64,000 nt of DNA. Source: Solibacillus sp. FSL W7-1464. GTDB lineage: Bacteria; Bacillota; Bacilli; Bacillales_A; Planococcaceae. The stretch's first letter is position 1. Each line of letters opens with the position of its first letter. Below are positions 27,844 through 37,236 of the stretch, piece by piece. Under the pieces are notes generated by a model. The model was given only the letters and a program-made list of their open reading frames with translations. It did no database searches and was not told the origin of the DNA. A program made the position numbers and the translations under genes. The stretch spans positions 3,201,001-3,265,000 of the forward strand of contig NZ_JBBORC010000001.1 in NCBI RefSeq assembly GCF_038004425.1, in the 5' to 3' direction.

Positions 27844-28620
27844 GTGAATACTGTAAAATATGAGCAAAAAGACTTCATTGCATATGTAACACTTGATCGC
27901 CCCGATATGTTAAACGCCTTTAATTATGAAATGCTGGAACAATTGCGCCATGTCATTGAATCCATCCAAATCCACCCTGATATTCGTCTTGTCATCATTA
28001 CAGGTTCCGGTGACAAAGCCTTTTCGGTTGGTGCGGACTTAAAAGAACGAAAAACATTGCCGGATACACTTGTTAAACGTAATTTAAACCTTTTCAGGGA
28101 AGTATTCACGCTCATTGAGCAATTACCTCAACCGACGATTTGTGTATTAAACGGCTATGCCTTTGGTGGCGGACTTGAGCTTGCTCTTGCATGCGACTTC
28201 CGTATTGCTGCTGAAACAATATCACTCGGCTTAACGGAAACAGGCTTAGGCATCATTCCGGGTGCCGGCGGAACACAGCGACTGCCGCGCCTAATCGGTG
28301 AAGCGAAAGCATTGGAGCTTATTTTGACCGCAAAACGTATGACTGCCCATGAAGCACTTGACTATGGTGTCGTGACGAAAGTGGCACCGGTCGAAAGTTT
28401 ACATGAAGTGACGGCCGAATTTGCCGCACTTATTTTACGAAATGCACCGATTGCGATTCAGCAGGCTAAATTTGCTGTAAAACAAGGGATGAAAACAGAT
28501 ATTCAAACAGGTCTTCATATTGAACGAAAAGCCTATGAACTGACGATTCCAACCGAAGACCGCATTGAAGCACTGAATGCCTTTGCCGAAAAAAGAACAC
28601 CACAGTTTAAAGGTAGATAA
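27844..28620 (+). CDS. Enoyl-CoA hydratase (methylglutaconyl-CoA hydratase-like)
   Basis: This crotonase-fold enzyme (258 aa) hydrates an enoyl-CoA. The oxyanion-hole glycines are in YAFGGGLELALACDF. The catalytic Glu region GLTETGLGIIPGAGGTQRLP resembles AUH/LiuC-type methylglutaconyl-CoA hydratases of leucine breakdown (B. subtilis YngF). No leucine-catabolic genes adjoin, so the substrate is uncertain. GTG at 27844 is the start, seven bases after AAGGAGG. An out-of-frame ATG overlaps it, and the longer in-frame ORF lacks a ribosome-binding site. Confidence 0.88.
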   Translation: MNTVKYEQKDFIAYVTLDRPDMLNAFNYEMLEQLRHVIESIQIHPDIRLVIITGSGDKAFSVGADLKERKTLPDTLVKRNLNLFREVFTLIEQLPQPTICVLNGYAFGGGLELALACDFRIAAETISLGLTETGLGIIPGAGGTQRLPRLIGEAKALELILTAKRMTAHEALDYGVVTKVAPVESLHEVTAEFAALILRNAPIAIQQAKFAVKQGMKTDIQTGLHIERKAYELTIPTEDRIEALNAFAEKRTPQFKGR

Positions 28621-28634
28621 ATTTATTACTAAAG

Positions 28635-28668
28635 AAAACAGGGCCCTCTGGGAGGAAGCCCTGTTTTA
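28635..28668 (+). terminator. Terminator of the enoyl-CoA hydratase gene
   Basis: AAAACAGGGC and GCCCTGTTTT form a 10-bp stem 14 bases after the stop codon. The T-rich tail is short. Confidence 0.75.
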
Positions 28669-28730
28669 TCTTTGTTAAGTAAATTATATATGTTCGCGCT
28701 GTGGAATCACTGAAGCGAAATCTTCATCCC

Positions 28731-28858
28731 CGTCCAGGCTAAAGCGCCAACTCCTTGGCCATTTCAGTCCCTCCGTGCAAAAGTGGTGAACCGTTTACTT
28801 TTGCGTCGGGCATTCCAATGGCTGGTGGAGTTGGACGGGCGCTTTAGCGCTTTTATTC
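28731..28858. repeat. Repeat family B, copy B2
   Basis: This is the second copy of the element at 8750–8875. The outer arms are GCTAAAGCGCC…AACTCC and GGAGTT…GGCGCTTTAGC. The inner stem is GCAAAAGT/ACTTTTGC. A middle stem GGCCATT/AATGGC may also form. Compared with B1, the pair A–T beside the outer stem is C–G here, a compensatory change. It lies between convergent genes and ends at the stop codon of the peptidase gene. Confidence 0.78.
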
Positions 28859-28859
28859 T

Positions 28860-30833
28860 CTACAAGTATTTCTCGAACCAGCCTGTAATTTGCTCAAGTC
28901 GTTCTAATCGTAAGTTCGGGATACCTGTACGTGACAAGTTATGGTCACATTCAGGGAAACGGACGAAACCGACCTCTTTGCCCATTTTCTTAAGCGTAAT
29001 ATAAAGTTGCTCTGCCTGTTCAATCGGGCAGCGGAAATCACGTTCACTGTGCAAAATAAGCAGCGGTGTCTCCACATTTGCCGCATATTTCAGCGGTGAA
29101 TGGTGCCACAGTTTTTCCACATCATTCATATCAGCGAGCATTTGCCATTCCGAGAAATAATAACCGATGTCCGATACGCCGTAGAAGCTGATCCAGTTCG
29201 AGATTGAACGTTGTGTAACAGCTGCTTTAAAGCGGTTCGTATGACCAACAACCCAGTTCGTCATGAAGCCGCCATAGCTTCCGCCTGTAATCCCTAGACG
29301 TGACTCATCGATCCATGCATAGTTTTCCAGGGCATAATCTACACCAGCCATAATATCTTCATAGTCCCCATCACCATAATTGCCGCGCACACCATCAACA
29401 AACTCCTGGCTGTAGCCATGACTGCCTCGCGGATTTACATAAAGTACGCCATACCCTTTCGCCGCCAATAGCTGCATCTCATGGAAAAACGTATTCGCAT
29501 ATAAAGTATGCGGTCCGCCGTGCACTTCGACAATTAACGGATATTTTTCTCCTTCTGTATACTGTGCAGGTTTCATAATCCAGCCATGTACAGTCAAACC
29601 GTCTTTTGAAGGATACGAAATCGCTTCCGGTTCAGACAGCGCAATTTCTTGTAAAAACTTTTCGTTAAACGTTGTTAACTGCTTACGATCACCTGTTGTA
29701 ATATCAAAGTCAAACAGCTCTCCGGGGAATGTTCCATTGGATACCGTCAATAATGCACGATTGCCGTTTTTAAAAATTGCGTAGCCGTATACATGCTCAT
29801 TTTCCGGTGACGCAGGATAAAGTGCGCCTTCCAACGTTGCATAATATAAACGGATATCCCCTTCAGTCGATACTTGGAAATACAGATCATTGTTTTCCGT
29901 CCATACTACGGATGGAGCTGATACACCTTGCTGAATATCTGCAACCGCATAGTCGCCAACCGGCAAGTCCAGCATTTCCGTCAGCTTCCAGGTTGTTTTC
30001 GTTTCTGTATCATGAATATAAACATGGCCATGTGTAGCATTTCTGAATGAATGATCCGAGCCGCCAAATGCAATGTAACGGTCATCAAATGAAAACTCAG
30101 CCCCGCCAAAGTAACCATCTTCATCTATTAGAACTGTTTCTTCTTTCGTATCTACATCAACAAGGTAGAGCGGCGTGCGGAATACATCATCCGTATTTTC
30201 TGCACGGTTCACACCGATCACCAATGTTTTGCCGTCATGTGATATGCCTTGTAAGCTATGTGAATAATCGCCTTCTGTAAATGTATTTACTTCTTTCGTT
30301 GCTAAATCAACAGAAGCAATTTGTGTATAGCGGTTCTGCTTCAATAACCCGACACTGTCTGCTTTGTATTTCATTTTATCCACGACATAGGCTTTCGGGA
30401 ATTTTGTGTCTTCCTTTTCTTCCTCTTTCGTAATATCCAGCCCTTTTTTAACGGTGCTTGTTATCCAGACTTTCTGACCACAAGGGCTCCATAAAAATGA
30501 ATTGACGCCATTTGGAAGTGTCGTAATTTCCTGTGCTTCCCCGCCACGGCGGTTTAATATGTATAGTTGCTGTTTTTCATTGCGCTTCACTAAAAAGGCG
30601 ACTTGTTTTCCGTTCGGAGACCACTCGGGATTTGTCACACGTTCATTGCCGTAAGTCCATTGCGTTGTTTCTCCTGACTCCAGGTCGATATGGAACAAAT
30701 GGGCATTATAATTATTTTCTTCTTTATTGATCTGTGTTCGAATAAATACGGCCTCTTGCTCATTTGGCGCAAGTACCGGATTTGTAATGGATTGAATTTC
30801 GAACAAGCTTTCTTTTGTAATATACTTTGTCAT
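28860..30833 (-). CDS. S9-family prolyl oligopeptidase / acylaminoacyl-peptidase-like (YuxL-type)
   Basis: This 657-aa serine peptidase has an N-terminal β-propeller (~1–390) with WD40-like PD40 blades (NPEWSPNGKQVAFL, SFLWSPCGQKVWI). A C-terminal α/β-hydrolase follows, with triad Ser519 (GGSYGGFMT), Asp599 (SERDFRCP) and His631 (CDHNLSRTG). No signal peptide is seen, so it is cytoplasmic. The family removes acylated or short peptides. It is monocistronic, and its stop codon abuts repeat B2. Confidence 0.92.
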   Translation of the reverse strand: MTKYITKESLFEIQSITNPVLAPNEQEAVFIRTQINKEENNYNAHLFHIDLESGETTQWTYGNERVTNPEWSPNGKQVAFLVKRNEKQQLYILNRRGGEAQEITTLPNGVNSFLWSPCGQKVWITSTVKKGLDITKEEEKEDTKFPKAYVVDKMKYKADSVGLLKQNRYTQIASVDLATKEVNTFTEGDYSHSLQGISHDGKTLVIGVNRAENTDDVFRTPLYLVDVDTKEETVLIDEDGYFGGAEFSFDDRYIAFGGSDHSFRNATHGHVYIHDTETKTTWKLTEMLDLPVGDYAVADIQQGVSAPSVVWTENNDLYFQVSTEGDIRLYYATLEGALYPASPENEHVYGYAIFKNGNRALLTVSNGTFPGELFDFDITTGDRKQLTTFNEKFLQEIALSEPEAISYPSKDGLTVHGWIMKPAQYTEGEKYPLIVEVHGGPHTLYANTFFHEMQLLAAKGYGVLYVNPRGSHGYSQEFVDGVRGNYGDGDYEDIMAGVDYALENYAWIDESRLGITGGSYGGFMTNWVVGHTNRFKAAVTQRSISNWISFYGVSDIGYYFSEWQMLADMNDVEKLWHHSPLKYAANVETPLLILHSERDFRCPIEQAEQLYITLKKMGKEVGFVRFPECDHNLSRTGIPNLRLERLEQITGWFEKYL

Positions 30834-30940
30834 TAAAACACCTCTTCATTTATTTCGATTCCCGTAATATTAATGTACCATCTTTTGTTTGAAATTTCAA
30901 AATATAAATTTATATCGTTACCTTTTTATTATCCCATTTA

Positions 30941-30971
30941 AAAAACACCCGCCACAAAACTTGGCAGGTGT
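30941..30971 (-). terminator. Terminator of the acyl-CoA ligase gene
   Basis: On the minus strand ACACCTGCCAAG and a GGCGGGTGT arm form a GC-rich stem followed by six T, just after the ligase stop codon. Confidence 0.85.
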
Positions 30972-30978
30972 CGGAATA

Positions 30979-32538
30979 TTATGTTCTTGCAATTTCTTTT
31001 AAAGAACGGCGCAGAATTTTGCCTGTTGTGTTTTTTGGCAGCTCGTCCAAAATTTCAATGACAGTCGGCACTTTGTATTTCACAATACGGTCTGCACAGA
31101 ACTCGCGAATCGCTTCAATTGTTAAAGTCGGGTCCTTCAACACAACGTAAGCATGTACCGCCTCACCGAAATCCGGATCCGGGAAGCCTACTACCGCCGC
31201 CTCCACAATACCTTCATGTGAGAACAATACTTCTTCTACTTCACGTGGATAAACATTGTAACCGCCTACAATGATCATATCCTTTTTGCGGTCAACGATG
31301 TAGAAGTAGTCTTCCTCGTCTTTTCTTGCCAAGTCACCTGTATATAACCAGCCGTCGCGAATCGCAACCGCTGTTTCTTCCGGCATATTGTAATAGCCTT
31401 TCATGACATTCGGCCCGCGCACGATCAGCTCGCCTACTTCACCAACGCCCACTTCATCGCCATTTTCGTCGACCACTTTGTTTTCAACATTGCTGATCGA
31501 CTGACCGATTGAGCCTGGTTTACGCTCACGGTCTGTTGGGTTGAAACAAGTAACAGGTGAAGCTTCAGATAAGCCGTATCCTTCAGAAATTCGTACATTG
31601 AACTTTTGCTCAAAGTTGTGCAGCAATGATACAGGTAATGAAGCACCGCCTGAAATTGCTAAACGAATTGTGGAGAATGCGGCAACATCCGCTTTGTCGT
31701 ATTGATAAAGGAAATTGTACATCGTCGGAACGCCCGCAAATACCGTTGCTTTATAAGTCGAAATCAACTCGAAAATTTCTCCTGGACTAAAGCGTGGCGC
31801 TAATAAAATCGTGGCGCCGCGTGTTAACGGTGAATTGACAACTACCGTTAATGCAAAGACGTGGAAAACCGGCAATGTTGCCACAATACGGTCTTCTGAT
31901 GTCATTTTCAGATAATCGCCGATATCTCTGGCATTCGAAAATAAATTGTTATGTGTCAGCATGGCACCTTTCGGATGACCTGTCGTACCGGAAGTATATA
32001 GAATAATGGCCGTATCATCCGGCGCTACTTCTACTGGATCCGTTGTACGTGCTGTTGTTGACAGTACTTGTGAAAACAGCTTCGTCTTTTCTTTCGCCCC
32101 ATCTGAAAGCGCTGCATACTTTTCGCCGATGTCTTCTGTCGTTTCGCAAATGATATATTGTTCTACTTGCGGGAATCTATGCACCCCTGCTTCCACAAGC
32201 GGTAATAATAAATCAAGTGCAATGACAACTTTTACATCACCATTTTGGATGATATATGAAATTTCATCTGCTGTATAAATTGGATTAATCGGAATTGCCA
32301 CAGCACCAATACGCATTGACGCGTATAAGCTGATGATGAAATGCGGTGTATTACCTAATAAAAACGCGATATGGTCGCCTTTTTGTACACCCAAATCTTC
32401 CAGAGCAGCTGCAAACCGTGCAACTGATTGCTCCAATTCACCGTAAGATGTGCCTTTACCTAAAAAGTAGTACGCTGTTTTTTCTGGTTGTTCGAAAGCT
32501 TGTTGTCTTACCTTTTCAACTAAATTCAATACACCCAT
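30979..32538 (-). CDS. Long-chain fatty-acid–CoA ligase
   Basis: This AMP-dependent synthetase (519 aa) activates a carboxylic acid to its acyl-CoA. The P-loop-like motif is YTSGTTGHPKGAMLTH and the core A5 motif YGLSEASP. GWLYTGDLARKD and the C-terminal KKDMIIVGGYNVYPREVEE and PKNTTGKILRR are intact. It matches LcfA/LcfB-type ligases. AGGGGG touches the annotated ATG; a TTG nine bases downstream of the purine block (32529) is an alternative start. It is monocistronic. Confidence 0.88.
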   Translation of the reverse strand: MGVLNLVEKVRQQAFEQPEKTAYYFLGKGTSYGELEQSVARFAAALEDLGVQKGDHIAFLLGNTPHFIISLYASMRIGAVAIPINPIYTADEISYIIQNGDVKVVIALDLLLPLVEAGVHRFPQVEQYIICETTEDIGEKYAALSDGAKEKTKLFSQVLSTTARTTDPVEVAPDDTAIILYTSGTTGHPKGAMLTHNNLFSNARDIGDYLKMTSEDRIVATLPVFHVFALTVVVNSPLTRGATILLAPRFSPGEIFELISTYKATVFAGVPTMYNFLYQYDKADVAAFSTIRLAISGGASLPVSLLHNFEQKFNVRISEGYGLSEASPVTCFNPTDRERKPGSIGQSISNVENKVVDENGDEVGVGEVGELIVRGPNVMKGYYNMPEETAVAIRDGWLYTGDLARKDEEDYFYIVDRKKDMIIVGGYNVYPREVEEVLFSHEGIVEAAVVGFPDPDFGEAVHAYVVLKDPTLTIEAIREFCADRIVKYKVPTVIEILDELPKNTTGKILRRSLKEIART

Positions 32539-32667
32539 CCCCCTATTGCGTAAAATGAAAAAATATTCACTCTATTAGCATTATAGAATAAGTATATTAA
32601 TAAAACAATATGAAAATCTCGTTTATTCATAAATATTGTACTAAAATCATTTTTTCTCTATTTAAAC

Positions 32668-34602
32668 TCACCCGCGCACATGTGAAATATAACGCCAGCG
32701 GATTAAGTAGAAGTAGACAATTTGAATAAGCGCAAACATTGTAAATGAAAATACAACTTCTTTTACGATCGATAAATTCATGACATCATTCAATACGGTT
32801 TGCACAACATAGAACGCAAAAGCGCTGTGTATAAAGGCTAATCCCCATGGCAGGAAAAATTGTATCATTAAATTCCTCGTAATCAGACGCTTCAGTTCTT
32901 TACCGCTCAATCCTACTTTAATGAGCATATCAAACTGTTTTTTCTCCCGGTCCAAGTTCGCATATATTTTGAAATAAACGAAACTTCCCGACGCAAGTAG
33001 AAATACAGCTACTACTAATATACCGATGAGTGTTAATAAAGAATACGTAGCTAATATATAAGAATAATTTAATCCGGCATTTTCAAAGTAAAATGGCAAT
33101 GTATATTCACTGTTGATCAAATAATCGCGGGCGACCATCTGCTGAATATCGATTCCGACATTTTTCGTTTCGGTCCAGTTAGGAATATCAAACGTAAATA
33201 AATGATAACCAGGCTCTACATATGGGGCCATTTCAAACTTATTTGTCAGTTTTTCAAAGTCCTCATCACTAATAATAATGGAGTTGCTGCTAATAATAGC
33301 CGTCGGGAAAAACATTTTCGGGTACACACTGTTAATCGTCAGGTCCACATTATTTTCCTTCAGTACCGTTTTCACTTCCGTTTTCTCCAGCTTTTCAATC
33401 GAGTCTTCCGAATAAGGGATGAACATTGCTTCCCCGCTTTTCAGATTCACTAAAGGATATTTGTACGAAAACAGAAGATGGTTAATATCCGTTTCCCGGA
33501 AAACTTCCACCGGATTCGATGTATACGATGATGTTTGGCGCATGACCGTAAAGCGCGTCATATGATAACTGATTCCATTAAACTCAAGTTCATCAATTAC
33601 CGATAAAATATGTTCAATTTCATATGGATTATCCATTTCCCCTTTATAAATGAGGCCGATTGGATTGATTTTGTCATACTGTGATGTATAAGAAGACATC
33701 GCCGATAAAACACCGACCATTAAAAAGGCCAGTGTCGAGACGAGGGTCACAATGAAAAACATGCGTGAATTGAAACGTAAAATCTGCACCTGTTCGGCAA
33801 TCGCGAGCATGCGTGCCCGTTTCCAGTAAAACTGTTTATGCCCCTTCAACCGGTCAATAATATAAAGTGTCGTATCCGAAAAGAAATAGTAGGTTCCCAA
33901 TGTCACGAATACAGGGATCAGTAATGTATATGAAAAAATAGATGACTTCGTTGTAATCAGTGCAAGCCCGTACCCGCATAAAATAAGGATAATTCCTAAA
34001 ATGGCATTACGCTTTGAATAGGACACGGCAGCATCCACAAACTTCGGACCTCTTATAAAGTTCCGGATTTTAATATCCGGCGTAAATAGGATACTCAACG
34101 TCGAGATGACGATAAATGCGCTCAAATAAACGAATAATGTCAGCACAAATGGCTCCCATGACAAATAGAGCGGCAATGCATTTAAATTTAAAATTTCACG
34201 GACAATCATAAAGAAAAACTTCGAGAACGCGAATCCGAAAACAATACCCGAAATACAGGAGAAAATTCCGATTGTCATTGTTTCAATGATGACCAGTTTT
34301 CCTAACTGATTCCGGTCCATCCCAAGATGAAGCAATATCGCGAACTCTTTAGACCGCGCTTCCAAAAAGGCACGCATCGAGTAAAAAATAAAAAACCACG
34401 AAAACAGCACGAGAACGACTTCTGCAAAAACCATTCCGGCTATCGAGACTTCCCCTAAAATACCACGTTCGATTTCAGGATGAAACATGAGCATCGAATA
34501 GATAAAGAACACAAAAACACTGAAAAAGCTCGCCATAAAAAAGGCGGCATAGTTACGAAAATTCCGGAAAACGTTACGGTAAGCGAATTGAAGAAAAGTC
34601 AC
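32668..34602 (-). CDS. BceB-type ABC transporter permease
   Basis: This 644-aa membrane protein has the BceB plan: ten predicted helices, FtsX-like domains at each end, and a large extracellular domain of about 200 residues (~290–500) between helices 7 and 8. Such permeases recognise cell-wall-acting peptides such as bacitracin or lantibiotics and relay flux to an associated kinase. The GTG start (AGGAGG eight bases upstream) overlaps the ATPase gene by 29 bases. Which antibiotic it recognises cannot be told from sequence. Confidence 0.88.
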   Translation of the reverse strand: MTFLQFAYRNVFRNFRNYAAFFMASFFSVFVFFIYSMLMFHPEIERGILGEVSIAGMVFAEVVLVLFSWFFIFYSMRAFLEARSKEFAILLHLGMDRNQLGKLVIIETMTIGIFSCISGIVFGFAFSKFFFMIVREILNLNALPLYLSWEPFVLTLFVYLSAFIVISTLSILFTPDIKIRNFIRGPKFVDAAVSYSKRNAILGIILILCGYGLALITTKSSIFSYTLLIPVFVTLGTYYFFSDTTLYIIDRLKGHKQFYWKRARMLAIAEQVQILRFNSRMFFIVTLVSTLAFLMVGVLSAMSSYTSQYDKINPIGLIYKGEMDNPYEIEHILSVIDELEFNGISYHMTRFTVMRQTSSYTSNPVEVFRETDINHLLFSYKYPLVNLKSGEAMFIPYSEDSIEKLEKTEVKTVLKENNVDLTINSVYPKMFFPTAIISSNSIIISDEDFEKLTNKFEMAPYVEPGYHLFTFDIPNWTETKNVGIDIQQMVARDYLINSEYTLPFYFENAGLNYSYILATYSLLTLIGILVVAVFLLASGSFVYFKIYANLDREKKQFDMLIKVGLSGKELKRLITRNLMIQFFLPWGLAFIHSAFAFYVVQTVLNDVMNLSIVKEVVFSFTMFALIQIVYFYLIRWRYISHVRG

Positions 34603-35347
34603 CTACATGTCCTCCTAATAAACTTAATACATTTAAAATGCGCTGGAAAAATGTTTGGCGACGATCGTCTGTATATATTTCATTGAAAAACTCGCCGTCT
34701 TTAATAAAAATAACTCGATCGCAATAACTCGCCGCAATCGGATCATGTGTCACCATTAAAATCGTCGTATCGTTTTCTTTATTCATTCTTGCTAAAAGTT
34801 CCAGCACTTCGCGTGATGCATTCGAATCCAGATTCCCTGTCGGCTCATCGGCTAAAACGAGCATCGGTTGGTGGATCAGTGCACGTGCAATTGCAGTTCT
34901 TTGGGCCTGTCCACCTGATATTTCATTCGGACGCTTCATTAAAATAGACGTTAAATCGAGCCGCTCACTTAAATAGTGCAGACGTTCCTCCATGACAGAT
35001 ATCGGCTGTTCATCAATTGTCAGCGGTAAAATGATATTTTCCTCCACCGTCAATGTCGGCAGCAGATTAAAGTCCTGGAAAACGAATCCTAGCTGGCGGC
35101 GTCTGAAGTAGGCCAGTTCCTCACTGTTGAGCTTTTGCGGTTTCATCCCATTAAAGATGATTTCGCCGGATGTCAGTGTGTCAATCATTGATACCATATT
35201 CAATAATGTCGTTTTGCCGCTGCCGGATGGACCCATAATTGCGACAAACTCACCCTTCTCCACTTCAAAACTAAGCTGATTGAGCGCTCGCTTCGTCACT
35301 TTTCCTTCATATACTTTCGTTGCATCTTGTATTTGTAAAATAGACAT
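34574..35347 (-). CDS. BceA-type ABC transporter ATP-binding protein
   Basis: This 257-aa ATPase belongs to the MacB/LolD-like group. Walker A GPSGSGKT is at residues 39–46. The signature region is EISGGQAQR and Walker [13 protein letters not shown]. It pairs with the permease encoded downstream. AAAAGGAG precedes the ATG. It lies 47 bases after the histidine-kinase gene, a gap that shows no clear promoter, so the four genes probably form one transcript. Confidence 0.92.
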   Translation of the reverse strand: MSILQIQDATKVYEGKVTKRALNQLSFEVEKGEFVAIMGPSGSGKTTLLNMVSMIDTLTSGEIIFNGMKPQKLNSEELAYFRRRQLGFVFQDFNLLPTLTVEENIILPLTIDEQPISVMEERLHYLSERLDLTSILMKRPNEISGGQAQRTAIARALIHQPMLVLADEPTGNLDSNASREVLELLARMNKENDTTILMVTHDPIAASYCDRVIFIKDGEFFNEIYTDDRRQTFFQRILNVLSLLGGHVGDFSSIRLP

Positions 35348-35394
35348 AGTAACTCCTTTTAAACAAGTCTGTTTCTTTCAATCAATAATAATCC

Positions 35395-36378
35395 TCATGA
35401 CTGAAAAATCACTTCAATTTGTGTACCTTTACCAACTTCAGATGTAATCAATAGCTGGTGTCCGAGCTTATCACAAATCTCCTTTGCGATATAGAGTCCC
35501 ATGCCGGTAGATTCTCCGGTTTTCCTGCCGTTTTCACCGGTAAAGAACGGCTTCATTACACGGGGTAAATCGGATTTGGGAATGCCGACCCCTTCATCGC
35601 GTATGAATAAATGGACGTGCTGTTCTTTTTGCTCCGCCGTTATATATAACTTTTTATTCGGTTCAAATGTATATTTCACCGCATTTGTAATGAACTGCCC
35701 AATAAGGAAGTTCAGCCATTTCATATCGCTCATGACGATTAACTCTTCGTCGATGTTCACTTCCGGAAACACCCGGTTGGCGATAAACAGACGTTTATTG
35801 TCATTTACATTTGCCATGATCGCCGATTTCAAAGGCACTTTTCCGATTTGCATATCATCCGAGAAGTTTTCCAGACGTGCATTCACTAAAACCATTTCAA
35901 GACCGCGCTTCAAACGTTCGGTTTCTTCCTGCACACTTTTTTTATCCAGCTCCTCTTCCTGCTGCAGCAAAAGTTCCAAAACCGAGACAGGCGTTTTCAT
36001 CTGATGTACCCACTGGTTCATAAATTTATATTGTCTGGACTGGGTCGCATAAAGCGCCTGTACTTCATGCTGATACAATTTATACAGCTCATGCAAATAA
36101 CGCTCCGTCTCCATATATTCCGTTGTTTTCGCATTCTTTTGAAGGGCATCCTCCATCGTTTGCGGCAGCGTGGAAATCTTCGCTAAATAGCGGCGTCTCA
36201 ACATATAGCGCACGACTAAAAATGAGACAATGAGAAGAAGGCTGATCGCAATCGCGTAAATGCCGGTAGTGACACTGCGAAAGCCGTCCAGCCAAAATAA
36301 TGAAAGCAAAAATAATGTGAGGAAAATTTGAAAGATTACGTATGAAAGGTGCTCCTTCACAAATAATTTGATCGCCAT
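35395..36378 (-). CDS. BceS-type intramembrane-sensing histidine kinase
   Basis: This 327-aa kinase has two N-terminal transmembrane helices (~13–30 and ~38–57) joined by a very short loop and no sensor domain. That is the mark of intramembrane-sensing kinases, which rely on the BceAB transporter. The phospho-acceptor is His125 in NQWVHQMKTP. ATP-binding motifs are FITNAVKYTF, DEGVGIP and GMGLYIAKEI. It overlaps the bceR stop by one base (TAATG). Confidence 0.93.
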   Translation of the reverse strand: MAIKLFVKEHLSYVIFQIFLTLFLLSLFWLDGFRSVTTGIYAIAISLLLIVSFLVVRYMLRRRYLAKISTLPQTMEDALQKNAKTTEYMETERYLHELYKLYQHEVQALYATQSRQYKFMNQWVHQMKTPVSVLELLLQQEEELDKKSVQEETERLKRGLEMVLVNARLENFSDDMQIGKVPLKSAIMANVNDNKRLFIANRVFPEVNIDEELIVMSDMKWLNFLIGQFITNAVKYTFEPNKKLYITAEQKEQHVHLFIRDEGVGIPKSDLPRVMKPFFTGENGRKTGESTGMGLYIAKEICDKLGHQLLITSEVGKGTQIEVIFQS

Positions 36379-37082
36379 TACATTTCCTCCGAGCTTAATA
36401 AGAAGCGGTACCCTGCTCCGCGCACGGTTTCAATAACAGAAGAAATGCCGTAATCGGCCAGCTTCTTCCGCACACGCGTCATATTCACGTTTAATGTGTT
36501 TTCATCAACGAATGCCTGATCGTCCCACAATTCTTCCAACAGCTGTTCGCGTGACACGACTTTCGGCGCTTGCCCCATCAATAATCCTAAAATGACACAT
36601 TCCTTCTTTTGAAGCGGCACAACGAGATCCTTCAATTGAAGTTCCATCCGTTCCAAATACAATGTAAGCTGTCCTTGTACAATTTTCCGTTCTTCCTGTC
36701 TTGCAGAATACTCACCATATGTACGACGTAAATGGCTTCGAATTTTAGCGAGCACGATTTCATAGTTAAACGGCTTCGTTATAAAGTCATCCCCACCATT
36801 TTCCAGTGCAAATATTTGATCCATTTCCCCCGAACGAGCGGAGATAAATAAAATCGGACACTTCGTAAATTGTCTCAGCTCCCGGCACCAATAGTATCCG
36901 TCATAGGAAGGCAGATTAATATCCAGTAAAATTATGTGAGGAGAAAATGCGATGCATTGCTGTATTAAGGAATCAAAGTCTTCAATCGTTTCGACTTCGT
37001 ACTGGTATTTTCTTAATGTGTCTGCCAATAGTGCAGCTATTTTAGGATCATCCTCAACGATGAAAATTCGATGTTTTTCCAT
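36378..37082 (-). CDS. BceR-type response regulator (OmpR family)
   Basis: This 234-aa regulator has a receiver domain with phospho-acceptor Asp54 (ILLDINLPSYDG) and a C-terminal winged helix (EELWDDQAFVDENTLNVNMTRVRKKL). It should bind upstream of the transporter genes or of its own operon when a cell-wall antibiotic is present. AAAGGAGG precedes the ATG. It is the first gene of the bceRSAB-like unit. Confidence 0.92.
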   Translation of the reverse strand: MEKHRIFIVEDDPKIAALLADTLRKYQYEVETIEDFDSLIQQCIAFSPHIILLDINLPSYDGYYWCRELRQFTKCPILFISARSGEMDQIFALENGGDDFITKPFNYEIVLAKIRSHLRRTYGEYSARQEERKIVQGQLTLYLERMELQLKDLVVPLQKKECVILGLLMGQAPKVVSREQLLEELWDDQAFVDENTLNVNMTRVRKKLADYGISSVIETVRGAGYRFLLSSEEM

Positions 37083-37161
37083 CTGAATGACCTCCTTTTC
37101 AATAGGTTTCCAACTAAAATATCCCTACATAAGTTAATTGTTCATATTGTTCCATTGTATC

Positions 37162-37199
37162 AAAAAAAGGGGGCTCCCGAAAACAGGAGCCTCCCTTTC
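37162..37199 (-). terminator. lplJ terminator
   Basis: On the minus strand GGGAGGCTCC pairs with GGGAGCCCCC and a T7 run follows, about 40 bases after the lplJ stop codon. Confidence 0.88.
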
Positions 37200-37236
37200 T
37201 ACACTCTCTATTACATTCATGATGATTGACAAGCTG

